Origin: Chitinophagaceae bacterium
GTDB lineage: Bacteria; Bacteroidota; Bacteroidia; Chitinophagales; Chitinophagaceae
DNA: 21,737 bases
Assembly (NCBI GenBank): GCA_016710165.1
Contig: JADJLJ010000009.1
Span: forward strand, 1-21,737
Reading direction: 5' to 3'
Below, piece by piece: positions 13,878-20,489 of the stretch. Under the pieces are notes generated by a model. That model was not told the DNA's origin, searched no databases, and saw only the letters and a list, made by a program, of their open reading frames with translations. The translations under genes were made by a program, and so were the position numbers. How positions within the stretch are numbered: position 1 is the first letter of the stretch; every line of letters starts with the position of its first letter.

Positions 13878-13968
13878 CAGTATCCAGTATCCTGTATCTT
13901 GTATCTTGTATCTTGTATCCTGTATCTTGTATCCTGTATCCTGTATCCTGTATCTTGTATCTTGTATC
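13878..13968. repeat. Thirteen tandem copies of a 7-bp unit (YTGTATC / CAGTATC)
   Basis: The stretch is 13 uninterrupted heptamers: CAGTATC twice, then eleven of CTGTATC or TTGTATC in mixed order. The only common variation is C/T at position 1 and, at the left edge, A for T at position 2. It sits 10 nt after the crcB stop. Length change by slippage is likely. An antisense ORF reading KIQDTGY repeats is an artefact of this structure. Confidence 0.95.
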
Positions 13969-14024
13969 CAGAATATCGAACAAGGAACAAGGAATATTGA
14001 ACTTTGAACCCTTAAACGTTATAC

Positions 14025-14564
14025 ATGTACGTCCTCCATCCCTGGCACGGCGCTCACTACGGAGACAATGCCCCGCAAACCGTTAACGGCCTCATCGAGA
14101 TCCCGCAGGGCAGCCGGGCAAAATACGAGATCGACAAAAAGACGGGATTGCTGCGTCTTGACCGTGTCATCTTCTCCTCCTTCCACTACCCCATCAACTA
14201 TGGTTTCATCCCGCAAACACTGGGACTGGATGGCGACCCGCTGGATATACTGGTGATGTGCAGCGAACCCATTGAACCCCTCTGCCTGGTGGAAGCAACC
14301 GTGATCGGCAACATGCAGATGATCGATACCGGTGTGGCAGACGATAAGATCATTGCCGTAGCAGCAAAAGACCCGGGGGTGAATTATATCAACAGCATCC
14401 ATGACCTGCCGGAACATTTCATTGCCGTACTGAAGAATTATTTTGAACAATACAAAGTACTGGAGAATAAAAAAGTGGAGATCGAGGAATTCCAGGATAA
14501 AGAAGCAGCATACAACGTGATCAGGGAAGCCATTGCTTTATACAAAACAAAATTTTCAACGTGA
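14025..14564 (+). CDS. ppa: Inorganic pyrophosphatase (soluble, family I)
   Basis: The 179-residue enzyme hydrolyses pyrophosphate to phosphate in the cytoplasm, pulling biosynthetic reactions forward. The family I signature DGDPLDILV contains metal-binding Asp69, Asp71 and Asp74. Other expected residues are Glu25 in GLIEIPQGSRAKYEID with Lys33 and Glu35, Tyr59 in YPINYGFIP, and the DDKIIAVAAKDP loop with Asp and Lys. The length fits the bacterial family I enzyme. The stop TGA overlaps an upstream GTG that could start the next gene, and the permease ATG follows at 14582, so the two are probably co-transcribed. The upstream region is the heptamer array; no convincing promoter was found. Confidence 0.96.
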   Translation: MYVLHPWHGAHYGDNAPQTVNGLIEIPQGSRAKYEIDKKTGLLRLDRVIFSSFHYPINYGFIPQTLGLDGDPLDILVMCSEPIEPLCLVEATVIGNMQMIDTGVADDKIIAVAAKDPGVNYINSIHDLPEHFIAVLKNYFEQYKVLENKKVEIEEFQDKEAAYNVIREAIALYKTKFST

Positions 14565-14581
14565 CCATTAAAAAGAAAACT

Positions 14582-15031
14582 ATGGATATACAAACTATCC
14601 TCATCATCATACTGGTGGGTGTGGCTGCCGGTATACTGGGCGGACTGGTGGGTGTGGGCGGTGGCATCATCATCGTGCCGGCCCTGGTCTATTTTATCGG
14701 CATGAGCCAGAAATCGGCACAGGGCACATCACTCGGGCTCATCATGCTGCCGGTTGGCATCCTGGGGGTATTGCAATACTATAAACAGGGCCATGTGGAT
14801 TTTAAGGTGGTGGGTATTTTGGCCGTGGGCTTTTTAGCAGGCAGTTATTTCGGGAGCAAGATAGCGCTCAGCCTGCCCCTGGAAACACTGAAGAAGGTAT
14901 TTGCCGTACTGATGATCGTTATTGCGGTCAAGATGCTGTTCTTTGATAAATACAGAAAAGAGGAAACAAAGACAGGCTCCGGGCATAACATAACAGGCCC
15001 TGCAGATAAAGCTGGCTATAAAACGGGTTGA
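14582..15031 (+). CDS. Half-size TauE/SafE-family membrane permease
   Basis: The 149-residue protein has about four membrane helices and the glycine-rich TauE/SafE half-motif GGLVGVGGGIIIVPALVYF (about residues 21-39), followed by KSAQGTSLGLIMLPVGILG and a cytoplasmic GSKIALSLPLETLKKVFAVLM. Full-length family members have two such halves (about 250 residues), so this single-repeat form would have to dimerise; half-size members are known. The family exports sulfite, sulfoacetate and related organic anions, but the substrate here is unknown. The ATG at 14582 is preferred over a GTG at 14561 that overlaps the ppa stop and adds TIKKKT. The last codons of the hydrophilic tail lie inside a 61-bp direct duplication. 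Confidence 0.87.
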   Translation: MDIQTILIIILVGVAAGILGGLVGVGGGIIIVPALVYFIGMSQKSAQGTSLGLIMLPVGILGVLQYYKQGHVDFKVVGILAVGFLAGSYFGSKIALSLPLETLKKVFAVLMIVIAVKMLFFDKYRKEETKTGSGHNITGPADKAGYKTG

Positions 15032-15145
15032 GCAAATGAGGGTATGCCTGGTGGTCGGTGAGGACAGCAATCACGGCGGGGGAACGGGTTGAACAAAGAG
15101 GGTACGCCTGGTAGTTGGTGGAGACAGCAACCACAGCGAAAGGCT
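15023..15145. repeat. 61-bp direct duplication spanning the permease stop codon
   Basis: Copy 1 starts at 15023 (ACGGGTTGAGCAAATGAGGG, then GCCTGG and TGGTCGGTG) and copy 2 at 15084 (ACGGGTTGAACAAAGAGGG, then GCCTGG and AGTTGGTGG). Both contain a diverged minus-strand version of the GGTCGGTG hairpin word. Copy 1 includes the TGA of the TauE/SafE gene. Confidence 0.7.
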
Positions 15146-15174
15146 CAGTTGTAGTAGTTATTGGATTTTTTTAC

Positions 15175-15240
15175 GACAGATTTACTCAGATTATCTGTGG
15201 CCACCTGTGAAAATAATCTGTGTAAATCTGTGGTTAATTC
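15175..15240. repeat. Block B hairpin (CAGATTTAC/GTAAATCTG)
   Basis: GACAGATTTAC (15175-15185) pairs with GTAAATCTGTGG (15222-15233, one mismatch), with internal CAGATTATCTG and CACCTGTG words. It is followed by TTAATTCCC as in the copies near 2180 and 10814. It lies between converging genes (the permease on + and the peptidase on -). Confidence 0.7.
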
Positions 15241-15278
15241 CCTATTAAACCATCCCGGCACCTGCCAAGGGAGGATAT

Positions 15279-16049
15279 TCAAAAATACCGCCGGATGATG
15301 CGCAGTTTCTGCGTACGTTGACCGGTTTCTGCATTCACAATCCCTTCATGATCGATCTTATCTACCCGTACCTTACCGGCTGAATGAATGATCTCGCCCG
15401 GGTTAAGCAATATGCCTGTATGAACGATCCTTCCTTCTTCATCATCAAAAAAAGCAAGGTCGCCGCAATGTGCCTGCTGCAAAAAACCAACCAGCTCACC
15501 CTGTGTGGCCTGCTGCTGTGAATCACGCAGCAAATGAATGTTCAGCATCTTGTAAACAGACTGGGTGAACCCGCTGCAGTCGGTACCAAAGACCGATTTG
15601 CCGCCCCAGAGGTATGGACTGTTCAAAAAAGTAAAAGCAACCTGTTTGATCGTGCGGGCATCCCGTTTTGCGGTAACGGGGTTCCATACTTTACCGGAAT
15701 AATGTACCGTATTCCTGCGCCAGAAGACATGCCCGTTCTTCATGGCCGTTAATGAACTGCCAAACGGGATCCACATCGGGTGACCGTTATAATCCACCTG
15801 GTTCACCCACCCGGCCGCAAGGTCATTATCTTCTACGTAATACTGTGTATCATCTATCTCCTGGAAATGCGATTGCTGGCACCAGCCCGTATAGGCGTCC
15901 AGTTTGTTCACCACTTTCACCCAGCCGTTCTTTTCAACAATGGTGATGATGCAGCATTCGCCAAATAATAACTGGCTCACCATTTCCGACCGGTGATCGG
16001 GTTCTATCCGTAGCGGTGCAACAGGCACACAACAGGCAGCATAACTCAT
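15279..16049 (-). CDS. NlpC/P60 family peptidase with SH3-like N-terminal domains
   Basis: The 256-residue protein has SH3b-like segments at about residues 5-65 (APLRIEPDHRSEMVSQLLFGE, VVNKLDAYTGW) and 70-130, then a C40 NlpC/P60 domain. The catalytic Cys158 is in GTDCSGF, His210 in IVHTGI and the third polar residue His222 in IIHSAG. This is the YkfC-like layout of enzymes that cut gamma-D-glutamyl-diamino acid bonds in peptidoglycan peptides. There is no signal peptide (MSYAACCVPVAPLR), so a cytoplasmic muropeptide-recycling role fits better than wall turnover. It diverges from the sigma factor gene across 94 bp that contain a perfect palindrome. No good terminator is visible downstream. 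Confidence 0.9.
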   Translation of the reverse strand: MSYAACCVPVAPLRIEPDHRSEMVSQLLFGECCIITIVEKNGWVKVVNKLDAYTGWCQQSHFQEIDDTQYYVEDNDLAAGWVNQVDYNGHPMWIPFGSSLTAMKNGHVFWRRNTVHYSGKVWNPVTAKRDARTIKQVAFTFLNSPYLWGGKSVFGTDCSGFTQSVYKMLNIHLLRDSQQQATQGELVGFLQQAHCGDLAFFDDEEGRIVHTGILLNPGEIIHSAGKVRVDKIDHEGIVNAETGQRTQKLRIIRRYF

Positions 16050-16112
16050 GTTTACATTTTCGGTCCGTCTAAATTATGGAAATTAAACTAAGTTTACATC
16101 TCACAAAAAACA

Positions 16113-16132
16113 GGTCCGGCAGCTGCCGGACC
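16113..16132. promoter_or_regulatory. Perfect 20-bp palindrome between divergent genes
   Basis: GGTCCGGCAGCTGCCGGACC is an exact palindrome, 11 nt before the TTG start of the sigma factor and 63 nt before the peptidase start. On the minus strand it is followed by TGTTTTTTG, so it could be a terminator read leftwards. Alternatives are a dimer operator or a hairpin limiting translation of the sigma factor. Confidence 0.65.
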
Positions 16133-16143
16133 GCTACCCGTTC

Positions 16144-16710
16144 TTGAGCAAGGGCAAATACAACCATATCAGCGATGCAGAACTGCTGCAGCAGTTTTAC
16201 AGCACCCGCAACAACGAGTGGCTGGGCGTATTGCTGGAACGCTATACCATGCTGCTGCTGGGTGTGTGCATGAAGTACCTGAAGAATGAAGAAGAGGCCA
16301 GGGATGCCGTGCAACAGGTTTTTTTAAAAGCCATCCATGAACTGCACAAGTATAAAGTAGAATACTTTAAAAGCTGGATATACATGGTTGCCAAAAACCA
16401 TTGCCTGATGCAGCTGCGTGACAAGGGAAGGTTCAACGGCGAAATAAACGAACGCATCATGGCGGTGGCCGACGGGCCCGAAGAAAAGAACAACCACCTT
16501 GAAAAAGAAAAAGCGCTTGCCAAAATGGCCTCCGCTTTGCTGCAACTGAACAAAGAGCAGCAACTATGCGTAACTTTGTTTTACCTGGAAAAAAAAAGCT
16601 ACCAGGAGATCACCGAACATACCGGCTACAGCCTGATGCAGGTAAAAAGCCATATACAGAACGGGAAACGTAATTTGAAGATACTAATGGAACGGGGGGA
16701 AGGGAATTGA
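16144..16710 (+). CDS. ECF-type RNA polymerase sigma factor
   Basis: The 188-residue protein shows sigma-70 region 2 (LLERYTMLLLGVCMKYLKNEEEARDAVQQVFLKAI, then FKSWIYMVAKNHCLMQLRD) and region 4 (LNKEQQLCVTLFYLEKKSYQEITEHTGYSLMQVKSHIQNGKRNLKI), here quoted only to mark helix-turn-helix limits of about 140-183, with a short charged linker and no region 1 or 3. It would direct RNA polymerase to a small regulon. The start used is TTG at 16144 (MSKGKYNHISDAELL); no in-frame ATG precedes the conserved sequence. A small membrane protein gene lies 104 nt downstream and is the likely regulator. The palindrome just upstream may control it. Confidence 0.9.
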   Translation: MSKGKYNHISDAELLQQFYSTRNNEWLGVLLERYTMLLLGVCMKYLKNEEEARDAVQQVFLKAIHELHKYKVEYFKSWIYMVAKNHCLMQLRDKGRFNGEINERIMAVADGPEEKNNHLEKEKALAKMASALLQLNKEQQLCVTLFYLEKKSYQEITEHTGYSLMQVKSHIQNGKRNLKILMERGEGN

Positions 16711-16777
16711 AAATGAAGAATTAAGAATTAAAAATGAAAGATCAGGAATGAAAATTTCTTAACTATAACGTAAACAG

Positions 16778-16804
16778 CTCCCTCTCCTTTGGAGAGGGTT
16801 GGGG
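16778..16804. repeat. CCCTCTCC-TTT-GGAGAGGG hairpin repeat
   Basis: The perfect 8-bp stem CCCTCTCC (16780-16787) / GGAGAGGG (16791-16798) has a 3-nt loop and is followed by TTGGGGTGAGG. It looks like a dispersed REP-like element. It lies directly before the membrane protein gene; its GAGGT end is 7 nt from the ATG at 16815 and might double as a ribosome-binding region. Confidence 0.65.
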
Positions 16805-16814
16805 TGAGGTTACA

Positions 16815-17174
16815 ATGAGCGACGAACTAAAAGACATATTATCCAACCTTAACAAGGACATTGAGCAGGAAAAACTGCTTGATTACCTGAATAAGAAGCT
16901 GTCTGCCGGCGATGCCCATGAACTGGAGAAACAGATGGCCGATGATGAATTCATGAATGATGCCGTGGAAGGCCTGGAAGAAATTAAAAATAAAAAAGAC
17001 CTTTCACTGTACGTGGAGCAACTGAACCAGGAGCTGAAAAAACAACTCGATAAAAAGAAAAAACGCAGGGAAAAACGTAAACTGAAAGACGGGCCCTGGA
17101 CCTACTTCGCCATAGTATTGCTGCTGGTGCTGATCGTAGTTTCCTTTATACTGGTAAGAAAATATTTAGGATAA
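16815..17174 (+). CDS. Small C-terminally anchored membrane protein, candidate anti-sigma factor
   Basis: The 119-residue protein has an acidic helical N-terminal half with LLDYLNKKLSAGDAHELEKQ and MADDEFMNDAVEGLEEI (about residues 21-57). That pattern is common in membrane proteins encoded after ECF sigma genes in Bacteroidota. A Lys/Arg-rich coiled segment (75-91) precedes a single transmembrane helix at 96-114 (YFAIVLLLVLIVVSFILV) with a very short outside tail. There are no His/Cys zinc ligands of the ZAS type. Position after the sigma gene and topology suggest it holds the sigma factor at the inner membrane; no direct motif proves this. The gene is followed by tandem repeats. Confidence 0.68.
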   Translation: MSDELKDILSNLNKDIEQEKLLDYLNKKLSAGDAHELEKQMADDEFMNDAVEGLEEIKNKKDLSLYVEQLNQELKKQLDKKKKRREKRKLKDGPWTYFAIVLLLVLIVVSFILVRKYLG

Positions 17175-17178
17175 TGTT

Positions 17179-17487
17179 TAACCGCAGAGGACGCTGAGTT
17201 TTTCGCAAAGCACGCCAAGAGGTTCCCTGTTGTTTTTAATATTTACTATTTAACCGCAGAGGACGCTGAGTTTTTCGCAAAGCACGCAAAGAGGTTCCCT
17301 GTTGTTTTTAATATTTACTATTTAACCGCAGAGGACGCTGAGTTTTTCGCAAAGCACGCAAAGAGGTTCCCTGTTGTTTTTAATATTTACTATTTAACCG
17401 CAAAGAACGCTGAGTTTTTCGCAAAGCACGCAAAGGTTCTCTCTCTGCGCTCTTTGCGTTTCCTCCTCTGCGTTCTTTGCGGTTAAA
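17179..17487. repeat. 72-bp tandem repeat array with inverted partner
   Basis: The unit starts TAACCGCAGAGGACGCTGAG and runs through TTTTTCGCAAAGCACGC, AGAGGTTCCCTGTTG and TTTTTAATATTTACTATT. Starts at 17179, 17251, 17323 and 17395 give an exact 72-bp period (three full and one partial copy). The array ends in the reverse-oriented GCGCTCTTTGCG and CTCTGCGTTCTTTGCGGTTAA (17447-17485), so the last unit can pair with its own tail as a hairpin. Confidence 0.92.
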
Positions 17488-17513
17488 CATTATCCTTTGC
17501 GGTCAAACATATC

Positions 17514-17888
17514 TCACAACCCATTTACCACTCTCTTTATTCCATCTTTAAGTTTGACCACATTAAAATTTAAAAGTAACCCAAGTTTGTAATTCCCCAA
17601 TCTCATATAAGTAAGGGTCTGTGCCAGGTGTATATCATTCAATGCTTCCACAGCTTTGATCTCAATGACCAGTTTTCTTTCTACAAGCAGGTCGATCCTG
17701 TACCCACAATCCAGTTTTACTTCCTCAAATACCAGTGGCATAGCTTTTTCCTTTTCCACGTTCAGGCCCCACTTCGCCATTTTATAATACAGGCATTCTT
17801 TGTAAGCATCTCATAAACCGGGGCCAAGTGCAGCATGCACTTCAATGGCCTGCCCGATCACATGGGTTGATAATTCGTTTTCAGTCAT
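17514..17888 (-). pseudogene. GxxExxY-family protein gene, broken at its signature motif
   Basis: From ATG at 17888 (reverse) the frame reads MTENELSTHVIGQAIEVHAALGPGL, then a TGA at 17813-17811, then DAYKECLYYKMAKWGLNVEK and on to a normal C-terminus ending NGL at 17514. This is the GxxExxY (PDDEXK-like nuclease-fold) family, in which the segment should read GLxExAY. Here the stop replaces part of it and one codon appears lost, so the name-giving Glu is gone. Downstream features remain intact, such as CGYRIDLLVERKLVIEIKAV with the nuclease-like D...E.K pattern. An internal ATG at 17780 could give an 88-residue fragment. It is enclosed by two arrays of the same 72-bp repeat. Confidence 0.82.
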
Positions 17889-17918
17889 GGTACTTTTATA
17901 AAAAATCTGAAGAATATT

Positions 17919-18147
17919 TAACCGCAGAGGACGCTGAGTTTTTCGCAAAGCACGCAAAGAGGTTCCCTGTTGTTTTTAATATTTACTATTTAACCGCAGG
18001 CTGAGTCTTTCGCAAAGCAGGTTTCCTCGCCTCTATGCGTTCTTTGCGGTTAAAGAAAAAAATCTTTGCGTTTCCTCCTCTGCGTTCTTTGCGGTTAAAG
18101 AAAAAAATCTTTGCGTTTCCTCCTTTGCGTCCTTTGCGGTTAAAAAA
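17919..18147. repeat. Second 72-bp repeat array and 45-bp inverted tandem copies
   Basis: Copies of the 72-bp unit start at 17919 and 17991 (the second is truncated, with the GAGGAC word deleted). They are followed by three copies of a 45-bp unit in the opposite sense (CTCCTCTGCGTTCTTTGCGG then TTAAAGAAAAAAATCTTTGC), with GGT at 18048, 18093 and 18138. The two halves are mutually complementary. The array abuts the stop of the minus-strand T9SS cargo gene at 18153. Confidence 0.88.
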
Positions 18148-18152
18148 GAGAA

Positions 18153-20141
18153 TCACTGCACCACAAACCGCAACACCCTGCTCCTTCCATCCCCTGTAAC
18201 TCCATAAACCTGGTACGTTCCTTTTGCAAGTCCCGCAACATGCACCGCAACCGTATTGAACCCTGCACTCATATCCACCCGCTGCTGGTCCACCCGCCTG
18301 CCCTGCATATCCATGATCACAATTTCAATCATCGTCTTTTGTGCCGCACTTATGTTCAGATTAAAGCGGCCATTAATAACCGGGTTGGGCGCCATGCCAA
18401 TGAGTTCAAAACCACTGGCTGCATTTAAAACCACCGCCACATTGCTGTAGCTTATGCCGCCGTCCTTATCAACGGCCTTTATGCGGTAGTAATTAAGCCC
18501 GGGCATTGGCTGCATGTCTGTAAAACCTTGCCCGGTCAATTCAGCCATCGTTGAATAGTTCCTCCCATCCGCCGAACGCTCTGCTACAAAACGATCAACC
18601 CAGGAAGCGTTCAATACCGTCCAGCTAAGAAGGACCCTTTCCTGCTGCTTTTGCGCCGACAACTGCAGCCCGTTACCTGCCTGCAATATGGCAGGGATAT
18701 TTCCCAGCACCATCGGGGCATCGGTATTGGCAGCAAAAGAACTTACCGTAGTGGTGACCTGGAAATTTGTTGGTCCCCCAAACTGGATAAGGCCTGTATT
18801 GATCACATTCCATACGCCGGTATAAAAACCCTGTTCAACGGTTACAGGGGCATACATGAATAATGCGTTGCCGGCTGTATTGTTATAAAAGAAATTCACG
18901 TTGACAGCCCCAACCGGGTTACCCGACGGACGAACGATCCAGGTCCGGTTCACCGCAGCAATGGGAAAACGGATGGAAGGGTTGATACCGATCTCCACCC
19001 GGGCCCCGTAATTGAGCCCGCTGCCATTAGCGATGGACACCGGGTTGATGGTGGTGCTGTTGGCGCCTATGGGAAATATCCTCGACAATGCCACAACATT
19101 ATTATAGAACAATTTTCCGCTGCCATTGGTGATCACATGTGATGTTACCGACCCGCCGGTCACATCGCCCGTCATGGTCAAATTATGAGTACCCAGTACA
19201 ACCAGTGCATTTGCCAGCAGGGCGATATTACCCGTTATGGATTTATCAGAGACCATTGTTAGGGTCGTGTTTGAACCAACGTCCATACCGCCTGCCGGCA
19301 AGGTTAAGGTGCCGCTGCCGCCCAGGCTGCCCGTAGTGCCGTTGATGATGAACTTACCAGATGTACCGTCGTGACCGATATTACCCGTTCCGGTGATGCC
19401 ATTGCGGAAGGTCTTTGTTCCGGCATTGGTGAACGTGATGCTTCCATTGGCTTCAAACAAACCGTTGATGACCATGGGTAAAGCCCCGCCGATGAGCCCC
19501 ACATTACCCGTGATACGGAATATGGGAATGGTGACCGCATCCACATTCGGGAAATAGGTGACGCCGCTGGACGAAAAGGCCAGGTTGAGCGTATATTCCA
19601 GTACAGAAGCATGCTGGTATACAAAATTTGCCGCATGAACCCCTGCCCCGGCATTGGTTAACCCGCTGGCCGATAAGCGCAGCATGCCGCCGGTATTGAT
19701 ATTGGCCGACGCGGTTCCGGAAAAAACCGGGCCGTTGCTGTTTGATGCCAGCGTGAATATTCCGCCGCTTAATACAATGATGTCGTCGCCTGTTCCATCA
19801 TTCACCGTTAATGTGCCGGCTGAATGAAACAGGATCCCGCCGCTTTCGATCGTCCCTTCATCCATATCCTGGTTGCTGCTTATGGTTACGGTATGTGTGT
19901 TGCGTATGCGGATGGTACTGGCGGCGCTGGTGGGCGTTAAAGTGGCAGCGCTCCATGTTGTATTATCGGGTGATGATTCCCAGGTGGATATGGATCCCCA
20001 GTCGCCGGTTTGAACCGAACGGAAATGATCGGTGGGGTTTGAAGGGAATATTATTTTATTGCCGGGTGAGGACGGCCCTGCCCCTGTTGCATGATGGAAT
20101 GCAAAAGCAAGGGTAATAAATAAAAAGAACCGTTTTTTCAT
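18153..20141 (-). CDS. Secreted beta-rich protein with T9SS type A sorting domain
   Basis: The 662-residue protein starts with a signal peptide (MKKRFFLFITLAFAFHHATG). Its first domain is rich in short beta strands with a GDWGSISTWESSPDNTTW opening and repeated NTGG, GSGTLTL and SGGIFTL words, suggesting a beta-helix or adhesin-like stalk up to about residue 380. A fibronectin-like region follows (LLSWTVLNASWVDRFVAERS and NYYRIKAVDKDG). The C-terminal 75-80 residues form a Por_Secre_tail sorting domain: MAPNPVINGRFNLNI, VIMDMQGRRV and GTYQVYGVTG. It should cross the outer membrane by the type IX system and be surface-attached or released. ATG at 20141 is preferred; 20147 adds MG, and the more distant 20279 would bury the signal peptide. 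It is paralogous at its C-terminus to the next gene. Confidence 0.88.
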   Translation of the reverse strand: MKKRFFLFITLAFAFHHATGAGPSSPGNKIIFPSNPTDHFRSVQTGDWGSISTWESSPDNTTWSAATLTPTSAASTIRIRNTHTVTISSNQDMDEGTIESGGILFHSAGTLTVNDGTGDDIIVLSGGIFTLASNSNGPVFSGTASANINTGGMLRLSASGLTNAGAGVHAANFVYQHASVLEYTLNLAFSSSGVTYFPNVDAVTIPIFRITGNVGLIGGALPMVINGLFEANGSITFTNAGTKTFRNGITGTGNIGHDGTSGKFIINGTTGSLGGSGTLTLPAGGMDVGSNTTLTMVSDKSITGNIALLANALVVLGTHNLTMTGDVTGGSVTSHVITNGSGKLFYNNVVALSRIFPIGANSTTINPVSIANGSGLNYGARVEIGINPSIRFPIAAVNRTWIVRPSGNPVGAVNVNFFYNNTAGNALFMYAPVTVEQGFYTGVWNVINTGLIQFGGPTNFQVTTTVSSFAANTDAPMVLGNIPAILQAGNGLQLSAQKQQERVLLSWTVLNASWVDRFVAERSADGRNYSTMAELTGQGFTDMQPMPGLNYYRIKAVDKDGGISYSNVAVVLNAASGFELIGMAPNPVINGRFNLNISAAQKTMIEIVIMDMQGRRVDQQRVDMSAGFNTVAVHVAGLAKGTYQVYGVTGDGRSRVLRFVVQ

Positions 20142-20156
20142 ACCCATTCTTTTGGT

Positions 20157-20205
20157 AGTGGTACAGTTTGAAATTAATTCAAGTCGAATGTCAGGCTGTA
20201 CCACT
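20157..20205. promoter_or_regulatory. 10-bp inverted repeat upstream of the T9SS cargo gene
   Basis: AGTGGTACAG (20157-20166) and CTGTACCACT (20196-20205) are perfect complements with a 29-nt centre, 16 nt from the ATG at 20141. A direct pair ATTCTTTTGG (20146-20155 and 20209-20218) flanks them. This could be a regulator site or a leader hairpin; no T-tract is present. Confidence 0.5.
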
Positions 20206-20317
20206 TCAATTCTTTTGGATCGGGCGGTAAAGGGTCGTCGGGTTGCATTAAAACTACAACAGTTCCCAGGCGCATGCAAGTATTTTCCAACATATTTATG
20301 TGAGAAAAAAACGCGGC

Positions 20318-20430
20318 CAGAACTCTTTGCACCCTTTGCGAAACCCTTTGCGTTCTCTGCGGTTTATCCTGAGCGGGGCCGAAGGGTAACCGCAAAGAAC
20401 ACAGAGAAATACGCAAAGGGCGCAAAGAGT
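20318..20430. repeat. Long inverted repeat, same family as 1548-1659
   Basis: The left arm is CTCTTTGCACCCTTTGCG and CCCTTTGCGTTCTCTGCGG. The right arm is AACCGCAAAGAACACAGAG and ACGCAAAGGGCGCAAAGAG. The loop has CCTGAGC and GCCGAAGGGT, the reverse complement of the loop words in the copy at 1548-1659, so the two copies lie in opposite orientation. Confidence 0.75.
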
Positions 20431-20435
20431 ATGTA

Positions 20436-20465
20436 ATAAAAAAAGTCTCCCGTTTACCGGGAGAC
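20436..20465 (-). terminator. Rho-independent terminator of the second T9SS gene
   Basis: On the minus strand GTCTCCCG (20465-20458) pairs with CGGGAGAC (20452-20445) around a 5-nt loop and is followed by seven T. It lies 25 nt after the TGA/TAG-side end of the gene at 20490. Confidence 0.88.
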
Positions 20466-20489
20466 CTTATAGTTAAGCAATTAGCTTTT

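Noticed and set aside
13742..13990. Minus-strand ORF with KIQDTGY repeats
   Set aside because: It is the 7-bp repeat read antisense, running into crcB; no real protein features.
20142..20279. N-terminal extension of the T9SS protein from 20279
   Set aside because: It would place 46 non-hydrophobic residues before the signal peptide and cover the inverted repeat; ATG at 20141 is far more natural.
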